A stretch of DNA of 64,000 bases. It comes from Musa acuminata AAA Group. Its lineage: Eukaryota > Streptophyta > Magnoliopsida > Zingiberales > Musaceae. The position numbers and the translations under genes are program-made. The notes below the pieces were generated by a model, which was given only the letters and a program-made list of their open reading frames with translations, did no database searches and had not been told where the DNA came from. Shown one piece after another: positions 13,114 through 24,900 of this stretch (positions are counted from its first letter, which is position 1; the number at the start of each line of letters is the position of its first letter). The stretch lies in assembly GCF_036884655.1 (NCBI RefSeq), contig NC_088357.1, forward strand, positions 8,915,001 to 8,979,000, read 5' to 3'.

Positions 13114-14010
13114 CGGGCCCTGTCGTCGGATGCTTTGTCACACCAAAACAACAAGTTGTTTGGCATCCATTCCCAGGGTAGGTGCCTGTATCCACGTAAT
13201 GTGCTGTCATCTCATTTCCACTTTCATCAGCTTAAGTCAAGAGTTAGATCTGTCGTCGGATCTCATCTTTGCGTCTGTAATATTTTATGGTCGATCGCCT
13301 TCAACACCCACAAATCACATGAAACATCTTGGTTTGTTACTCTTTCGGCAGCTTAATTATCATACTGAATAGTGGTCTTGGTCATCTCTCGTGCTGTCCT
13401 CTTGCAGTTGTCTAAGCTTCGGTTCGTTCAGTATGTTCTTGGACAGACGTGGTTCTCCAGCGTCTATGCCCAACAACTCAATGCTCTGTGCTTTCTATGC
13501 ATGAATGCAAGTTGATGCATAAGAGAGGCAACATAGGTACCAAAAGACTGGATCATAAGTTACTCGAGACAGGTAACCTTTCACCTGCATGAATTGATTA
13601 GATCACAGAGAAATCAAATATTAGTATAGTGTATACTGTATAGGAGGTAATGTGGTGTGGCATCTTAATTTTCTCTGAGCCAGCCAGCAAGAGAAAAAAA
13701 AAAAACATCGATAGATGTTGTCAGGAGAATAAACTGAGGGGTCAACCAAGTAGGTTGTTGAGGCCTCGGCATCGAGGCATCTTAGATCATCTTTGACCTA
13801 CTTGATTCCCAGGCCGAGTCGGCTCAGTCAACCATCTCGAGGCATCTCAGATCAAGAACTCATGCTTTTGGTGCATGGCACACAGCAGATAGTATTATTA
13901 CCGAAGGGGACTGGAACCCTTTACATGACTAGGTCTAACCCAGACTCTCACGTTTTCATGTGTATGTGACAGGTGACGACGGACTGCCGGCTGAAATGAC
14001 CCAGCTACAG
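13114..14010. other. Intergenic region between KAKU4-like and ERF003-like genes
   Basis: The 3' flank of the upstream gene (probably 3' UTR to roughly 13.4 kb) and the 3' flank of the convergent ERF gene. A poly(A) run lies near 13692, and a short GAGGC-rich stretch with the repeated string CATCGAGGCATCT/ATCTCGAGGCATCT lies at about 13760-13850. No gene seen. Confidence 0.5.
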
Positions 14011-14547
14011 TCACAGATAAGAAGATGAAGAAGAAGAAGAAGAAGAAGTCGATATCTCCAGAGAACCATTGTATATGAGCTCCTCGATCATCTCCTCTAT
14101 GTACTCATCATCCACGCGCGTGACCTCCGCCTCCTCCTCCCTTCCGACCGGCGCGACCACCTCAACTCTCTTGCCCTCCTCCCGGGACGCCGAGCAGCAC
14201 TTCTCCAGCTTCGCCATGAGGCCCGGGGACAAGGCCGGCGCCGGGATCGAGCAGTTGGGGTCGACGGGGAAGTTGGTGCGGGCCTTGGATCCGCACATGA
14301 GCCGCGCCGCCTCGTCGTAGGCCCTCGCGGCGTCCTCAGCGGTGCCGAAGGTGCCTAACCAGATCCTGGTCTTCCTGTGGTCGAAGCAAGCATTAGCACA
14401 AACATGTAGGAGCGCTACTGGTGTTCGCAACAACACAACAACACTGTGAGAAGGTAGGAGACGTTACAGAACGGGGTGCCTGATCTCGGAGACCCACGAG
14501 CCCCAGTGCCTTTGCCTAACCCCTCTGAATCTTTGTAGTCTTGGCAT
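14011..14547 (-). CDS. ERF003: AP2/ERF transcription factor, ERF003-like
   Basis: Two exons on the minus strand, 14468-14547 and 14011-14374, encode 147 residues. The AP2 domain spans about residues 7-63: [20 protein letters not shown] in exon 1, then [24 protein letters not shown] and KARTNFP. The 93-bp intron splits the codon for Leu27 inside the domain, with a GT donor at 14467-14466 and an AG just before 14374. An intron at this place and the ARTNFP ending are typical of the ERF003/SHINE-related group. A conserved-looking [20 protein letters not shown] tail precedes a run of Ser encoded by a TCT/TCC microsatellite. It should act in the nucleus as a GCC-box or DRE-type DNA-binding regulator; target genes cannot be told from sequence. 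Confidence 0.9.
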
Positions 14548-14586
14548 GTCTGTCCAATGTGAGCAGCTGCGTGTGTGCGTGTGCGT

Positions 14587-14611
14587 GAGAGAGAGAGAGA
14601 GAGAGAGAGAT
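14587..14611. repeat. (GA)n microsatellite in the ERF 5' leader
   Basis: An uninterrupted GA run 40 bp upstream of the ERF start codon. On the transcribed (minus) strand it is a CT-rich leader, which is common in plant 5' UTRs. Confidence 0.8.
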
Positions 14612-16369
14612 GTAGGCAGGTGATCCTATTTGTAGTATGGGGAGTGACTGCCTTCGCATATAAAGCCTCTGCGGGAGGAGACACAACTGCCCCTTTGGTA
14701 CAAGCAGCCCATTAAGGGCCCATGAGCCGACATCAAGCTTCAATGTTATAGCACTTACTAATTATTATGCCTCATATCTTACTACTAAAATTCCTATGGT
14801 GATTTCAGTAACTTTTGATTCCTGTACTTAATCATAAGACTTATAGAAAATCAAAGCATTCAGGGAAATGGTTTTTATTGACAAAAGAAATAATTTACTT
14901 AAGCTAATATGCCCTTATTGATGACAACACACAACATAAAAAGCATTCATGTCAAGGGAGCTCGAATGATGAATAAAAATATTATTTTTATATTATTTAT
15001 TCTCTTCTCCGTATTACATGCGTATGGATATGCGTCGTCCATGCATAGAATCGAATTGATTGATGATAGATAAACGACTCCGACGATCACGGGCCGACCA
15101 TGATAAAGAAATGGCAAGTGGGCCCATCAAGTACACAAAGAGGCCCAAAAAGAAAGCTTGGTGTAATATTATACAATGACATGGCCAATTGGTGGGGCAT
15201 TGCAAGTCCTCAGCGCCTGCCCCATGTGTTGTTGGCCTCTCTCTCTCTCTCTCTCTCTTCCCTGTCTTTTCATATCAGATACAAAGAACTCAAGTCATGT
15301 AGATGAGCTTATGGGTTGTGGGGCTCATGGCAAGTGACATCACAATGCTTGCACTGCCATGGTGGGAACATCAACAGATGAGAGCTACTTCGAGTTACCT
15401 CAGAGGCCCTCACATGAAGTGCCATGGGGAGGGGTGTCTCCTTGTTGTTTAGGATATGTCACTTGGGTTTCTTGTGTGTGTCTTTGGATGCTTTGGAGAG
15501 GGATGGGGGGGATATCATTTGTGTAGGGGGGAAGAGAGCATGGCACATGGAAGCATTTTGGAGAGCACATGAATGGCTTTGGATCTTCAAGGGTGAGCCC
15601 ACAAGGGATGTCATGTAGTGGGAGGTCAAGGGCAGTGCATGTGCCCCATGTGAGGTGATAGGTTTGATGGGGGATGCCAATTTACTCCCCCTACTTTGAG
15701 GTGAAATAATAAAGATGTGTGATGACACCAATAACTCCTAAATATTTATACAAAATTATTAAATAATTAAAATAAAAAAAAGAGTCCATCCTACCCCACA
15801 TTTACATCTTTAATCTCAATATTAAGCTACATCTATATAAAATCATGATCCAACCTAACTCATTAGCACTTTAAAGTGAGGCGTACATTTATATATATGA
15901 ACACACATTTTTCTCTCTCTAAGTGTATATTTACATGCCCAATGGGCCAATCCAACACATTCTTGTCTAGTTTTAAAAAGCCCAAATCTTTGTTTTTTTT
16001 TCAGAAATATTTGGTGTCAAATCATGAAAGCTCAATATAAATAATTAACCACAAGAATAAATTTATACTTTAGATAGGTCTCAAGTATAATAAAAAAAAT
16101 CCATATAGCTGATCTGAAATAATTATTCAGTATTATTATTATTATTATTATAAGTCCATTATTTATTATTTTTAATATTAAAAATAGCAAGGTAGCTCAA
16201 CAATAATTCTCAAGTTACCCATAATAAGGTCCTCATATGTCTACATGGAAACAAAAAAAGGAACCTTAAAAGGGAAGGGAGTCGATGCATTCATTACAAG
16301 ATAAGATTCATATATTCCTAAAAAAGGATAAGTGCACGCTGAGTTCCAACACGAAGGCTTTCGTGGGTG
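14612..16369. other. Intergenic region, no supported gene
   Basis: Upstream region of the ERF gene followed by AT-rich spacer. It holds a (CT)n run at about 15238-15258, a short (TTA)n run at about 16132-16150 and several poly(A/T) tracts. Frames of 60-90 codons occur on both strands but have no domain, signal or consistent codon use. Confidence 0.5.
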
Positions 16370-16666
16370 TCACCCGTTGCACGACCAATTGCGACCACAA
16401 AGAGCATGGCTTCGGTGCGGCGATGAGAGCGATCGCTTGGCTTTCAGCTTCGTCTCCGATGTCAGCACACCGGGGCGTTCTCTGTGCCGGAACAAGGGAA
16501 CGGCGAGCTTGTACGTGGCGGACGCCCGTGTAGTCTTGTGGCCTCCGTGGGCCGAACCTCTCGGCTTGGCCGTCATCGTCGCGGCTGCCGCGGGTGGAGA
16601 GCTCAGGTTGAGGCCGGACAGGAGGAGGAGGAGGAGGAGGGCCAGAACGATGAAAACCTTGGCCAT
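16370..16666 (-). CDS. Possible small secreted protein, unidentified
   Basis: A 98-residue frame starts at the ATG at 16666. It opens with a classic signal peptide: MAK, a run of V/I/L through residue 18, then a small-residue stretch ending in PAAAAT. The remainder is basic, with two Cys near the C-terminus (CGRNWSC). An in-frame ATG 14 codons upstream (16708) would bury the signal peptide, so the internal start is preferred. A TAAATATTTA box lies about 125 bp upstream on the minus strand. I do not recognise a family. It could be a peptide-hormone precursor or secreted orphan protein, or a chance frame in a GC-rich patch. Confidence 0.4.
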   Translation of the reverse strand: MAKVFIVLALLLLLLLSGLNLSSPPAAAATMTAKPRGSAHGGHKTTRASATYKLAVPLFRHRERPGVLTSETKLKAKRSLSSPHRSHALCGRNWSCNG

Positions 16667-17112
16667 CCTTGTTGCGGGGAGAGACGGTGGCTTCGACAAG
16701 GGTTGCATGGGTAGATGGCGTTTTAATGTCGCGTCTTTGAGGCCATGACCTCTCTTCCTTTGAGGTAGCGACCTCTTGACATGGCCAAGCCACTAAATAT
16801 TTAGCGGTCCTCCAGTTTGGTAGATTGTTCCGTTCCCTTCGATGCTCAAGTTAGTATTAATATTAAAATTAAAATTTATTATAATTTTTTTAAGTAATAT
16901 TTCTGTAATTTTACAAAAGAGAATATTCAACATTAAAAAAAATTATTTATTTTACCATAAATCTATTTAGGTTTCAATTCTTTATACGAACTAAAACTGA
17001 TTTCAATTCGATTTCGATAATGTGTTAGATGGGAAGCTCATGCACTGTGATCATCGGATCACTTCAGTTCCCGATGACAGAAGAGAAGGAAGAAGAACCA
17101 GCAGAGGAGGAG
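16667..17112. other. Intergenic region
   Basis: Promoter side of the small minus-strand frame and 3' side of the VYELHRLY gene. The middle, about 16850-16990, is AT-rich. No gene seen, apart from a possible alternative C-terminus of the neighbour near 17050-17110 (see findings). Confidence 0.4.
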
Positions 17113-17684
17113 TCACCCGATTCCTCCACTTGGAGCTGCTTCCGAGCAGCAGCGCGTGTAAGCATTTCTTGGGTCCATCCAATGTGCTCGTTTCTTCTTC
17201 TTCTTCTTCTTCTTCGTCTTCGTCTTCTTCTTCTTTTTCGTCTCTGCAGTGCATCCTATGCTGAGTGTCAATTCAACTTCATCCACTGTGGTCTCCTCGT
17301 CGATGCTCGTTGCTCCCTTTGAACTGCACTCTTCGGCTGGCTGTTCGAGATCGAATCCCTTGACATGCGCTCTGCCTTCTGCGTTCGATCGAGCTGCACA
17401 CCGCTGCAAATTATAGCTGGTGTTGGAGGTGGAAGAGGCACTGCTCCAGATTCTGCTCCCGGTTTCCGTGAACTCGTTGTTTCGCAGCTCAGCCATCCGC
17501 AGCTTCTGATCTTTGTACAGGCGATGGAGTTCGTACACCTGCAGGCATCCAATCTAAATGAGTACTCTTGAGATCGTTTGCAGTGAACAGGGAGTGCTTC
17601 TACCTGTTGCTTGAAGATTTCTTCATGCTTCAACATCGTATTCCTGACAGCATCTCTGCTGTCGCATTCAGCGAGTCTCTCCAT
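17113..17684 (-). CDS. VYELHRLY-motif protein (DUF863-related), unknown function
   Basis: Two exons, 17604-17684 and 17113-17538, give 168 residues across a short 65-bp intron. Exon 1 ends MLKHEEIFKQQ and exon 2 begins VYELHRLYKDQKLRMAELRN. This joined motif is the signature of the plant DUF863 group, whose role is not known to me. Later come GFDLEQPAEE and VELTLSIGC, a C-terminal motif of short members, followed by a Lys-rich run made by an (AAG)n/(ACG) microsatellite (about 17194-17240). A stop follows at 17113. A serine-rich ending in another frame (EESGDSSSAGSSSFSSVIGN) lies just beyond, so the present C-terminus may be the product of a frameshift. The start Met is the first one in the open exon. 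Confidence 0.7.
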
Positions 17685-20600
17685 CTACCACTTCACCAAG
17701 CACACATTGTTGCCTTCGGTGGTCTGTTGTCGGAGACTACGATGGAGTTCTGCCGCTGCAAGGTGGTGAAGAGGCTATTGATCTGATGCAGCTTTGTGCC
17801 CATTCCTGTGGAATCAAGAGCATATAGACAAAAAGGTTTGCAGTAAAGAGATGAACCTGAAAACATCAGTCCATTAGGCTGACATATAATAAAGTTCTTA
17901 GAACTTGTAATTCCATTACCATCGCCTTTTGGTGATGTTGGATAAACAACTGCATCAAGTCGATCGATCGATCGATCGAGAGAGAGACAGAGAGAGAGAT
18001 TGCTATCCGGAGACCAATTTGACAGATTTATATATCTCATGAAGGAATCATGAGATCTTATAACAAGGAGTCATTGATGAGCCAAATCCTCTGTTCTTAT
18101 CTTGTTTCTGGCTCATCATCTTTCCAAAATCTTGCCTTGGCATCTCCATGCTGATGTTTCAAGATTAAAGAAAAGATGATCCTGTTCTTGGAAATTAGGC
18201 TTACAACCTCCCTCCAGAGAGACTAAAAAGAGAAGATCATACAACAGAAGCTTATAAATAGCACACAGATGTGAGCAATCCAGGGAAAACCATTGAACTG
18301 TTCTCACGAGACCTGATGTGATTCAAAGGAAGGTAAAAAGAAAACGAAAGATGACGACGAGTGCATGTCAACTTTCCTCAGAGAATTCAAGAGAACTAAA
18401 TTATGCAGAATGGCAAGAAGAACATTGGTGTCAAGACTCATCAAGCTGAAAGTGGAGGTGCAAACACAGGTCAGAGGATGGATGCCGAGCGATTTCCAGT
18501 GAAAAGTTAGTCATTCGTTGTGCATCCATACTGCCTTGTAAGATTTCAAGCATAAATGTAAGCGGAGAACACTTGGAAGACAGATTTCACCTGCAAGCTG
18601 CAATTCCACTACCCGATGAAGCCTTCAGCCATCTCTCCTATCACCTCCTCTACTCATTCCGATGACGATGCCATCACCGTGGCAGTTGCTTGCAAGATGG
18701 GAGCTCAGCAGGTTGTGGTGGACGGGGAAGAAGAGAGGAAGAAGGTGAAAAGCCTACTCTGCGACCGAGCACTGTTTTGTGTCATATCCACAAGGCAGGA
18801 GGATCTAAAGGAGTTGGCAATCAGAACAACATTATAAAATGATCCCAATCTCACTTGTCTACGCAAGCATGTGTAGGAAAGATTCAGAGATGCTAAGGTG
18901 GGCTTATCCTTCTCTCTCTCTGAACCAAATGCAATCATTTCATGTTCTTATTCCTGTCCTTTTAGAAGTCTTGAGATACCCATGTTTGCTCCCATTTCAT
19001 TCACACAGCTAAGTCGCGTGATCATCCACTAAGATAGGTGCACTTCTTTAATCGATCCCAGCGATTGGATTCCTTTTGCTGGATTGACATGGAAGCCCTC
19101 CTGCACAGTAAAACTTGGCTTTTACCAAAGAAAGGCTTCAACTTTCGACACCGTTAAATGGATGCCAATAAAAGAGGTGTAGGAGAGCAAAGATGAAGAA
19201 GAAGAAGAAGAAGTGGAGCAACACTTCCTTCCACTTTCCTCCGAAAGCCGACAGAACACAACACATCTGTCATCCAAGTCTCTCGACTCTTAAAGAAACC
19301 CAAAGCCTCTCGTGTTCTCACGAGGCAGAATCTAAATGGGTGGTGGAGAGCTGGTGCTCTGACTCCAGAACAAAGAATCAAGCTGTGCATCTTAAGATAT
19401 CTTACCCTGTCGTTGGTGGACTGTACGCTTCCTTTTATTCAGGAAGGAGACGATTCAAGCAGCAGATCTACCAACATATTTTACTGCAGAACGAAGCTAA
19501 ATTGAATGATCCCTGATTCCTCCATGATCAGTGCATCTGTGGAACCAACAGAAGCTCTAACATGTTCCCCTGATGGGATAAGACAAGGCATGTGGGCATG
19601 ATACAGCATCGCACTCTGGTACTTGGTCTGCATTGATATCAAATGCTTTGCTTTGTCCACTAGCAGTAGCAACATTTCACAGGGACTCAAGTGTTGAATC
19701 TGAGACTTCAATCAAGCACTGAGCTCATGGTCCCATATAGGGCATGCGCCAAAGGTGAATGATGATTCAAGAAGAGCATCCGAGCATCACACATTCTTTG
19801 TCCTCTCTGCCATTTCCTACGCCCTCCACATCTACATGGTTCTTATCAAGTCATTGGAAAGGACCTGTAAAGCAACAATAAATATGTAGTTCATAAGTGA
19901 AAGAAAAAGGAAGAAAAATTCTATAGTTGTATGTTTGGGATAAGTATGATCTGCTTTATATAAAGTAATGTGCATGACAATGCTTTTCCACAGTCAATTC
20001 CATCCATACAACGAATCCCATTCTATGTTAGGTAGATGGATAATGAGCTTTTTTTTTATAGAATGTTGAGGAGGAGAACAACACCTCAGCTCTAAAATTC
20101 AAAGATCAACAATCAAATATAAGATAAAAATAATCTTATTGATTTCTGTAAACAAAAATCAAATCCTTCAACTCGTGAGAATAATCAAATATAAGGAATA
20201 AAATTGTCTTTCGAGTCAATCCAAAAATTGTATTGCAAAAAATGTTTTTTTTTTTTCTCTCTGTATTTTCATTTTAGTAAGATCTTGAGATACAGAAGAT
20301 CATCTCTCTTAAAAATCATTTTCGTACATGAATTTTTTGTCATTCAAATAATCTTGTTCCTCAGATGATTTTGTTGCTATTTGGGTTTCATAGATCTTTT
20401 CCCGAGAATCTGTCTTCTCAACCAAATCTTGTCCTTGTTGTTCAGCAGAGATTCTAATATGATCAGGTAAAGCTGTGAAAATGAGCACAGCAATGTTGAG
20501 CTCTTGATGAGCAATCTGATGTCTACTAACAGTACATCCCAATTGCAGTGGGACAGTTTGAAGCCAACAGCTGCTGGCATTGGCAACAAGCTGAGTACAG

Positions 20601-21960
20601 ACTGCTAGGAAGCTTTTCCACAAGCCAATCCATGGTGATGTAATTGACTCACCACCCACCAACATTATCACACCAACTATTCCCTGTGTTCATGCAGCAA
20701 AAGCTGGGAGAGCTGCCTGATGATGTTCTCTGTCCATCCACATCCCACACATGGATGACAAGCAACAAAAGGACTCATCCTCATGTCATTGATGGAGAAG
20801 ACAAGCAGTTTCCCTTCTTGTTCTCTTCGAAAAACTCCGAGATCTCTCTGTTTTCTTTGCTCCCATTGGCAGGAACACTGCATCCTAGAACTCCTACAGT
20901 TAAACATAGGCATGCCTTACGGATCAAACAAAATATTTGGATGAGGTAAAAGTCTTATCCACCCAAAGATTTATCCAAGAATCACTGTTCATCAATCCTC
21001 AATGTGGAGAGGCTATTGTCCAAGTTAGGTGCTTGTCATGATAGTGACTGGGAATACAGATAAAAGATGAGGGATGGCTATAGAAGCAATCGACCAAAGC
21101 ACAAAATAGACCATATTATATTTCGAGGGGCTTTTCAAGGAAGACGATAATAAAGATGAAAAGGTTGAAGAGATAGAGATGGAGATATGAAAGGGTACTT
21201 GCACAGCTAAGATTGAAGACCTTTGTCCGACGGGCTGAGCCGCAATTGCTGGGTCAACGAGCTAAGCCGCAATGGATGATCCAACGGGCTAAGCTAATGA
21301 GCTGGGCCGCGCTGACTAGACCAATCTAGCTCGATTCGCTGTGCGCGCCCGATTCCGTGGGTCGCACCAGACCGGCCCTCTCGATTTGGACCACGACTAC
21401 AGTAACAACCAGAGAGAACCCGACTCACTCCACGAAGAAATATAATAATTGCTCAAAATCAATTTATTTATTTATTTATTGCCCTTTCCACAAATTCCAC
21501 ACGCTTTGTACGTGGGTCCCGCTGGGCCCGGTAATCTGGTATGGGTTCCGGGGCCGTAGTATTCGAGGCAAAACCACCACATCGATCTCCCCGAGGCGCC
21601 CGTGTACATCACATGCGAGCCAGCGGCACCGCCCCCCAAGCGTGCCCCGAAGCACATGGGCGGTCGGCGTTAGTCCCGCATAACACTCATCGTGTGAGTC
21701 GTTTAAGATAAAGTTATCGGTGCCTCACCGTAACGGCCCCGCTGCAAGAAGAGGAGGCACATCTCACCTGACCCACGCTCTCTCTCCTGCCTATAAATTC
21801 TCAACCCGATCATTCCCCACCTCTCTTGCTGATACCGAAGAAGCCATCGCCAGTATCGCTTCCTCGAGGGTTTGGAGGAGGAGGACGATACAGGAAGGAA
21901 GCACGCGGGAGATCGATCGAAGGAGAAGGCGTTAGGGTTTCGGGTTATGGGATTTGGCCG
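17685..21960. other. 4.3-kb divergent intergenic region, no supported gene
   Basis: Lies between two gene starts that point away from each other. It contains a (GATC)n/(GA)n patch at about 17961-17998, an (AAG)n run at about 19193-19213, poly(T) runs near 20050 and 20245, and a degenerate tandem of GGGCTAAGCCGCAA-like units at about 21228-21320. Frames up to 120 codons (for example minus 20309-20671) lack any recognisable domain. Confidence 0.5.
21792..21798 (+). promoter_or_regulatory. TATA box of the epimerase gene
   Basis: TATAAAT, preceded by a CTCTCTCC stretch, lies 163 bp upstream of the start codon. That leaves room for a leader of about 135 nt. Confidence 0.5.
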
Positions 21961-24900
21961 ATGTCGGGCGAGAAGCCACCGGTAGAGTTCTGCAAAGGCG
22001 TGAATGGCCTCGAGAAGGTCGTGCTCAGGGAGGTCCGCGGGAGCTCGGCCGAGGTCCGATTCATCTCCCTCTTCTTTTTTGGTAGTCGCTCTTTTTTTGG
22101 TTCGTGTTGCTGTTGAAATTTGCGAGACGAATTCGATTCGAGATCGTTTCCGGTGGGTTCTTTGTGCGCTGGTTGGATCCGATTCGATAGTGCTGGATCT
22201 GATGCCTTTTTTGCCGTTTGTGAACTTTTCTTTGGTCAATTGATTTGATTGGAATGATCTGGATCTCTAAGGACTTGGTCAATTCCTGCCGATCTCCGGA
22301 AACTAGTTTTGGATAACGCAGTTGCTTGAGAAGTCGGACACACTGCCCGTGTTTTATGTGCACGTAGACATTTACATGCAAGCTCCGTTGGTGATCCGGT
22401 GATACTAGTAATTTTGCGGGGTTTTGCAGCTGTCTTGTTTAGCGGATTAGATCATCCAATTTATAAATATTAACTAGAGGTGTAATTATATTGTAATGGT
22501 GGTGGTGATGCATTTCATGTTTGGTTCTTCTCTTCAGAAACACCTCGTGAAATCTTATTTCTCGAAAGCAATTTTTAGTTCTCTTGTAGACAATCTTGAC
22601 ATGATTCATCATCTATCTTTCCAAAGCGTTGCAAGAAGATTATATACAGAGATACTTTCTGATAATACTGTCTTCTTTTTCAAATTTGCTTGTCTTGGTA
22701 AGTTAGAAGGATAATGTTGCCTAAGGTGGTTTGTCATCTGGAAGCAGGCGAAAACTGTCCTCTCTATAAAATATAGTGCAGGAAGTCCATCTGGGATATG
22801 TCAGGAAACTAGATTTTGAGATTTGCTGAGTGAATTATGCACCACAGATAGGAGGCTTTTCCATGAGGATACAATTTACCTTAAATTCTTTTCTAGGAAC
22901 TAATTGTAGTGCATGCACAGTTCTGAGAAATACTAGAAGGGGCCATATGATTTACAATTTTAGGCCATTGCGGTAGTCTGCTAGTAAAATATTTGTGGAT
23001 CAAATTTGTCTGTGCCTATCACCCTCTCATGCAATTGTGATGTTCAGGTAACTTCTTTCTACACTGAGTGAAGTTGTTCTGATTTTGTCTGAATAGTTGT
23101 TTAATGAGATGTGGTACTTGCTGTTGGATGATGTTCATGAGACCTTAAAATTTCTTAGGCTGTTTATTTTTGCCAAAGTCTGCCACAAGCATCATTGGTT
23201 TTGCTACCGTTAAATCACCAACTCTCTTTATATTAATTGGTAACTGCAATTTTTTTTTGCATTTTTAGCTTTGGTGGATCTGCTCCTTGACCTCATAGAG
23301 GTATCTCAAGTATTTCTGGAACATGATGAATGCATTTCTATCTTTAGCTCTATAATCATCATCATTTTGATGTTGGAAGTGAAACTGGAGTTCTTCCATT
23401 TATATCTTCTCCCACGTCTGATGTTGGACTAAATTAGAGAATTAAAATCTTTCCTACTTAATGGCTTGACATCTTTGTCAAGGACAAATCTAATATAAAA
23501 TCAAATCCTAATATGAGCAAGTGAGGCCTAGACTAGCGATGACTTCACGTTATGATGTGTCTTCTAGTTTTGTCCACTGATTATTGGATAGCCCATTTCT
23601 ACTCGAGCTCCTTATGATGCTTTCTGCTACCATAAAAATTGTTATGCCCCAAGTATATCACAAATGTCAAAACTCAAGAAATAACAAAATCCAAACGACA
23701 TCATCACACAATTAATATATAAATTATTACATTAATTTCAAACATATACTATTGAGATGTTCAATATTACTCAATAGTAGTTCTGTAAGCTAACAAAATA
23801 TATATAATTCTAAATTGCAGAGGTACTTGAATTGAGCGCACTTGTGATGTTCCTGTGTTGTTGCCCTCTTATGCCTCTCAAAAAATTTTGCAACAACTCT
23901 TAGCATAATTGAAATGTTGTTGAGAGGTGGTGTTACAAAATTTTTCAGACACACGAGATATAAGCATACAATAGCGGGAGGAACAACATAATCTCATTCA
24001 GTGCTACGTTGTTACAAAATCTTTTAGAGACTTGGGAAATTAGTGTACAATAGTAGGAGGAACATCATCTCTGAGCAGGTAGTCCATGATTATATTTATT
24101 TTGTTAGCTTCCAAATTGCCAATCCATTGAATAATGTTGAACATTTGAATTAAATAAGTTCGAAGACAATGTAATAAATTTTATATTAATTGCATTGATG
24201 ACACCATATGGGTGTTGTTATTCCCCGAGTTGTGGCATTTGTATAATACTTGGGGTGTAACAACCCAAAATGTCATTGTTTGAGTCATGAAAACAAAGAG
24301 TAAGAATGCTTATGTTGACCTTTCTCCAAACCCTGCATTAGTGAAAACCTTGTGCACTCGGCTAGCCTGTCTGAAATTGACCTACACTGCCTTTATAATT
24401 TTCAAGTACTCTTGGTACAAATTTTTTTTTGCCTGCTCATTTGTTTACAAGATAGAGATTGGTACAACGTTTCTAGCCTAATTACTTGTTGTGTAAGATA
24501 GAGACTAGAAAGCTAATCTTTGGTTCTTAGTGCATATTAATTTAAATAAATATTGTCTTTCATGTGATTATATGAAATCAAGTGGTACACCCAGGTCTGC
24601 TTACCAGGACAGGGGTGGACCAGTATGCATCCCCCTGTGCAATGGCCTATAGCATAGTTTGATTCCTTGCTTCAATTGACAGTAGTACAAAATCAATTTA
24701 GTAAGGTATATATCATGCACCTATTTCAGAGATATGTATACAAAAACAGAAATACAGGTTTTGCAGATTAGTGGTAAATTATAATGAACTGGTCTTTTTG
24801 GTACATGATCATGAAGTCTTCCTTGCTTGCGACCCTTGCTAATGTATCACTAGTTTCATAGGGATGCAACTTATGATGTCATGAGAACTTTATTTGAGGC

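Noticed and set aside
16308..16793. Alternative 161-codon minus-strand frame over the small secreted protein
   Set aside because: Pro/Arg-rich composition without a domain; the overlapping frame with a signal peptide is more plausible.
20309..20671. Minus-strand frame of 120 codons
   Set aside because: No domain, signal, membrane segment or splice context, and an AT-rich 3' half; likely chance.
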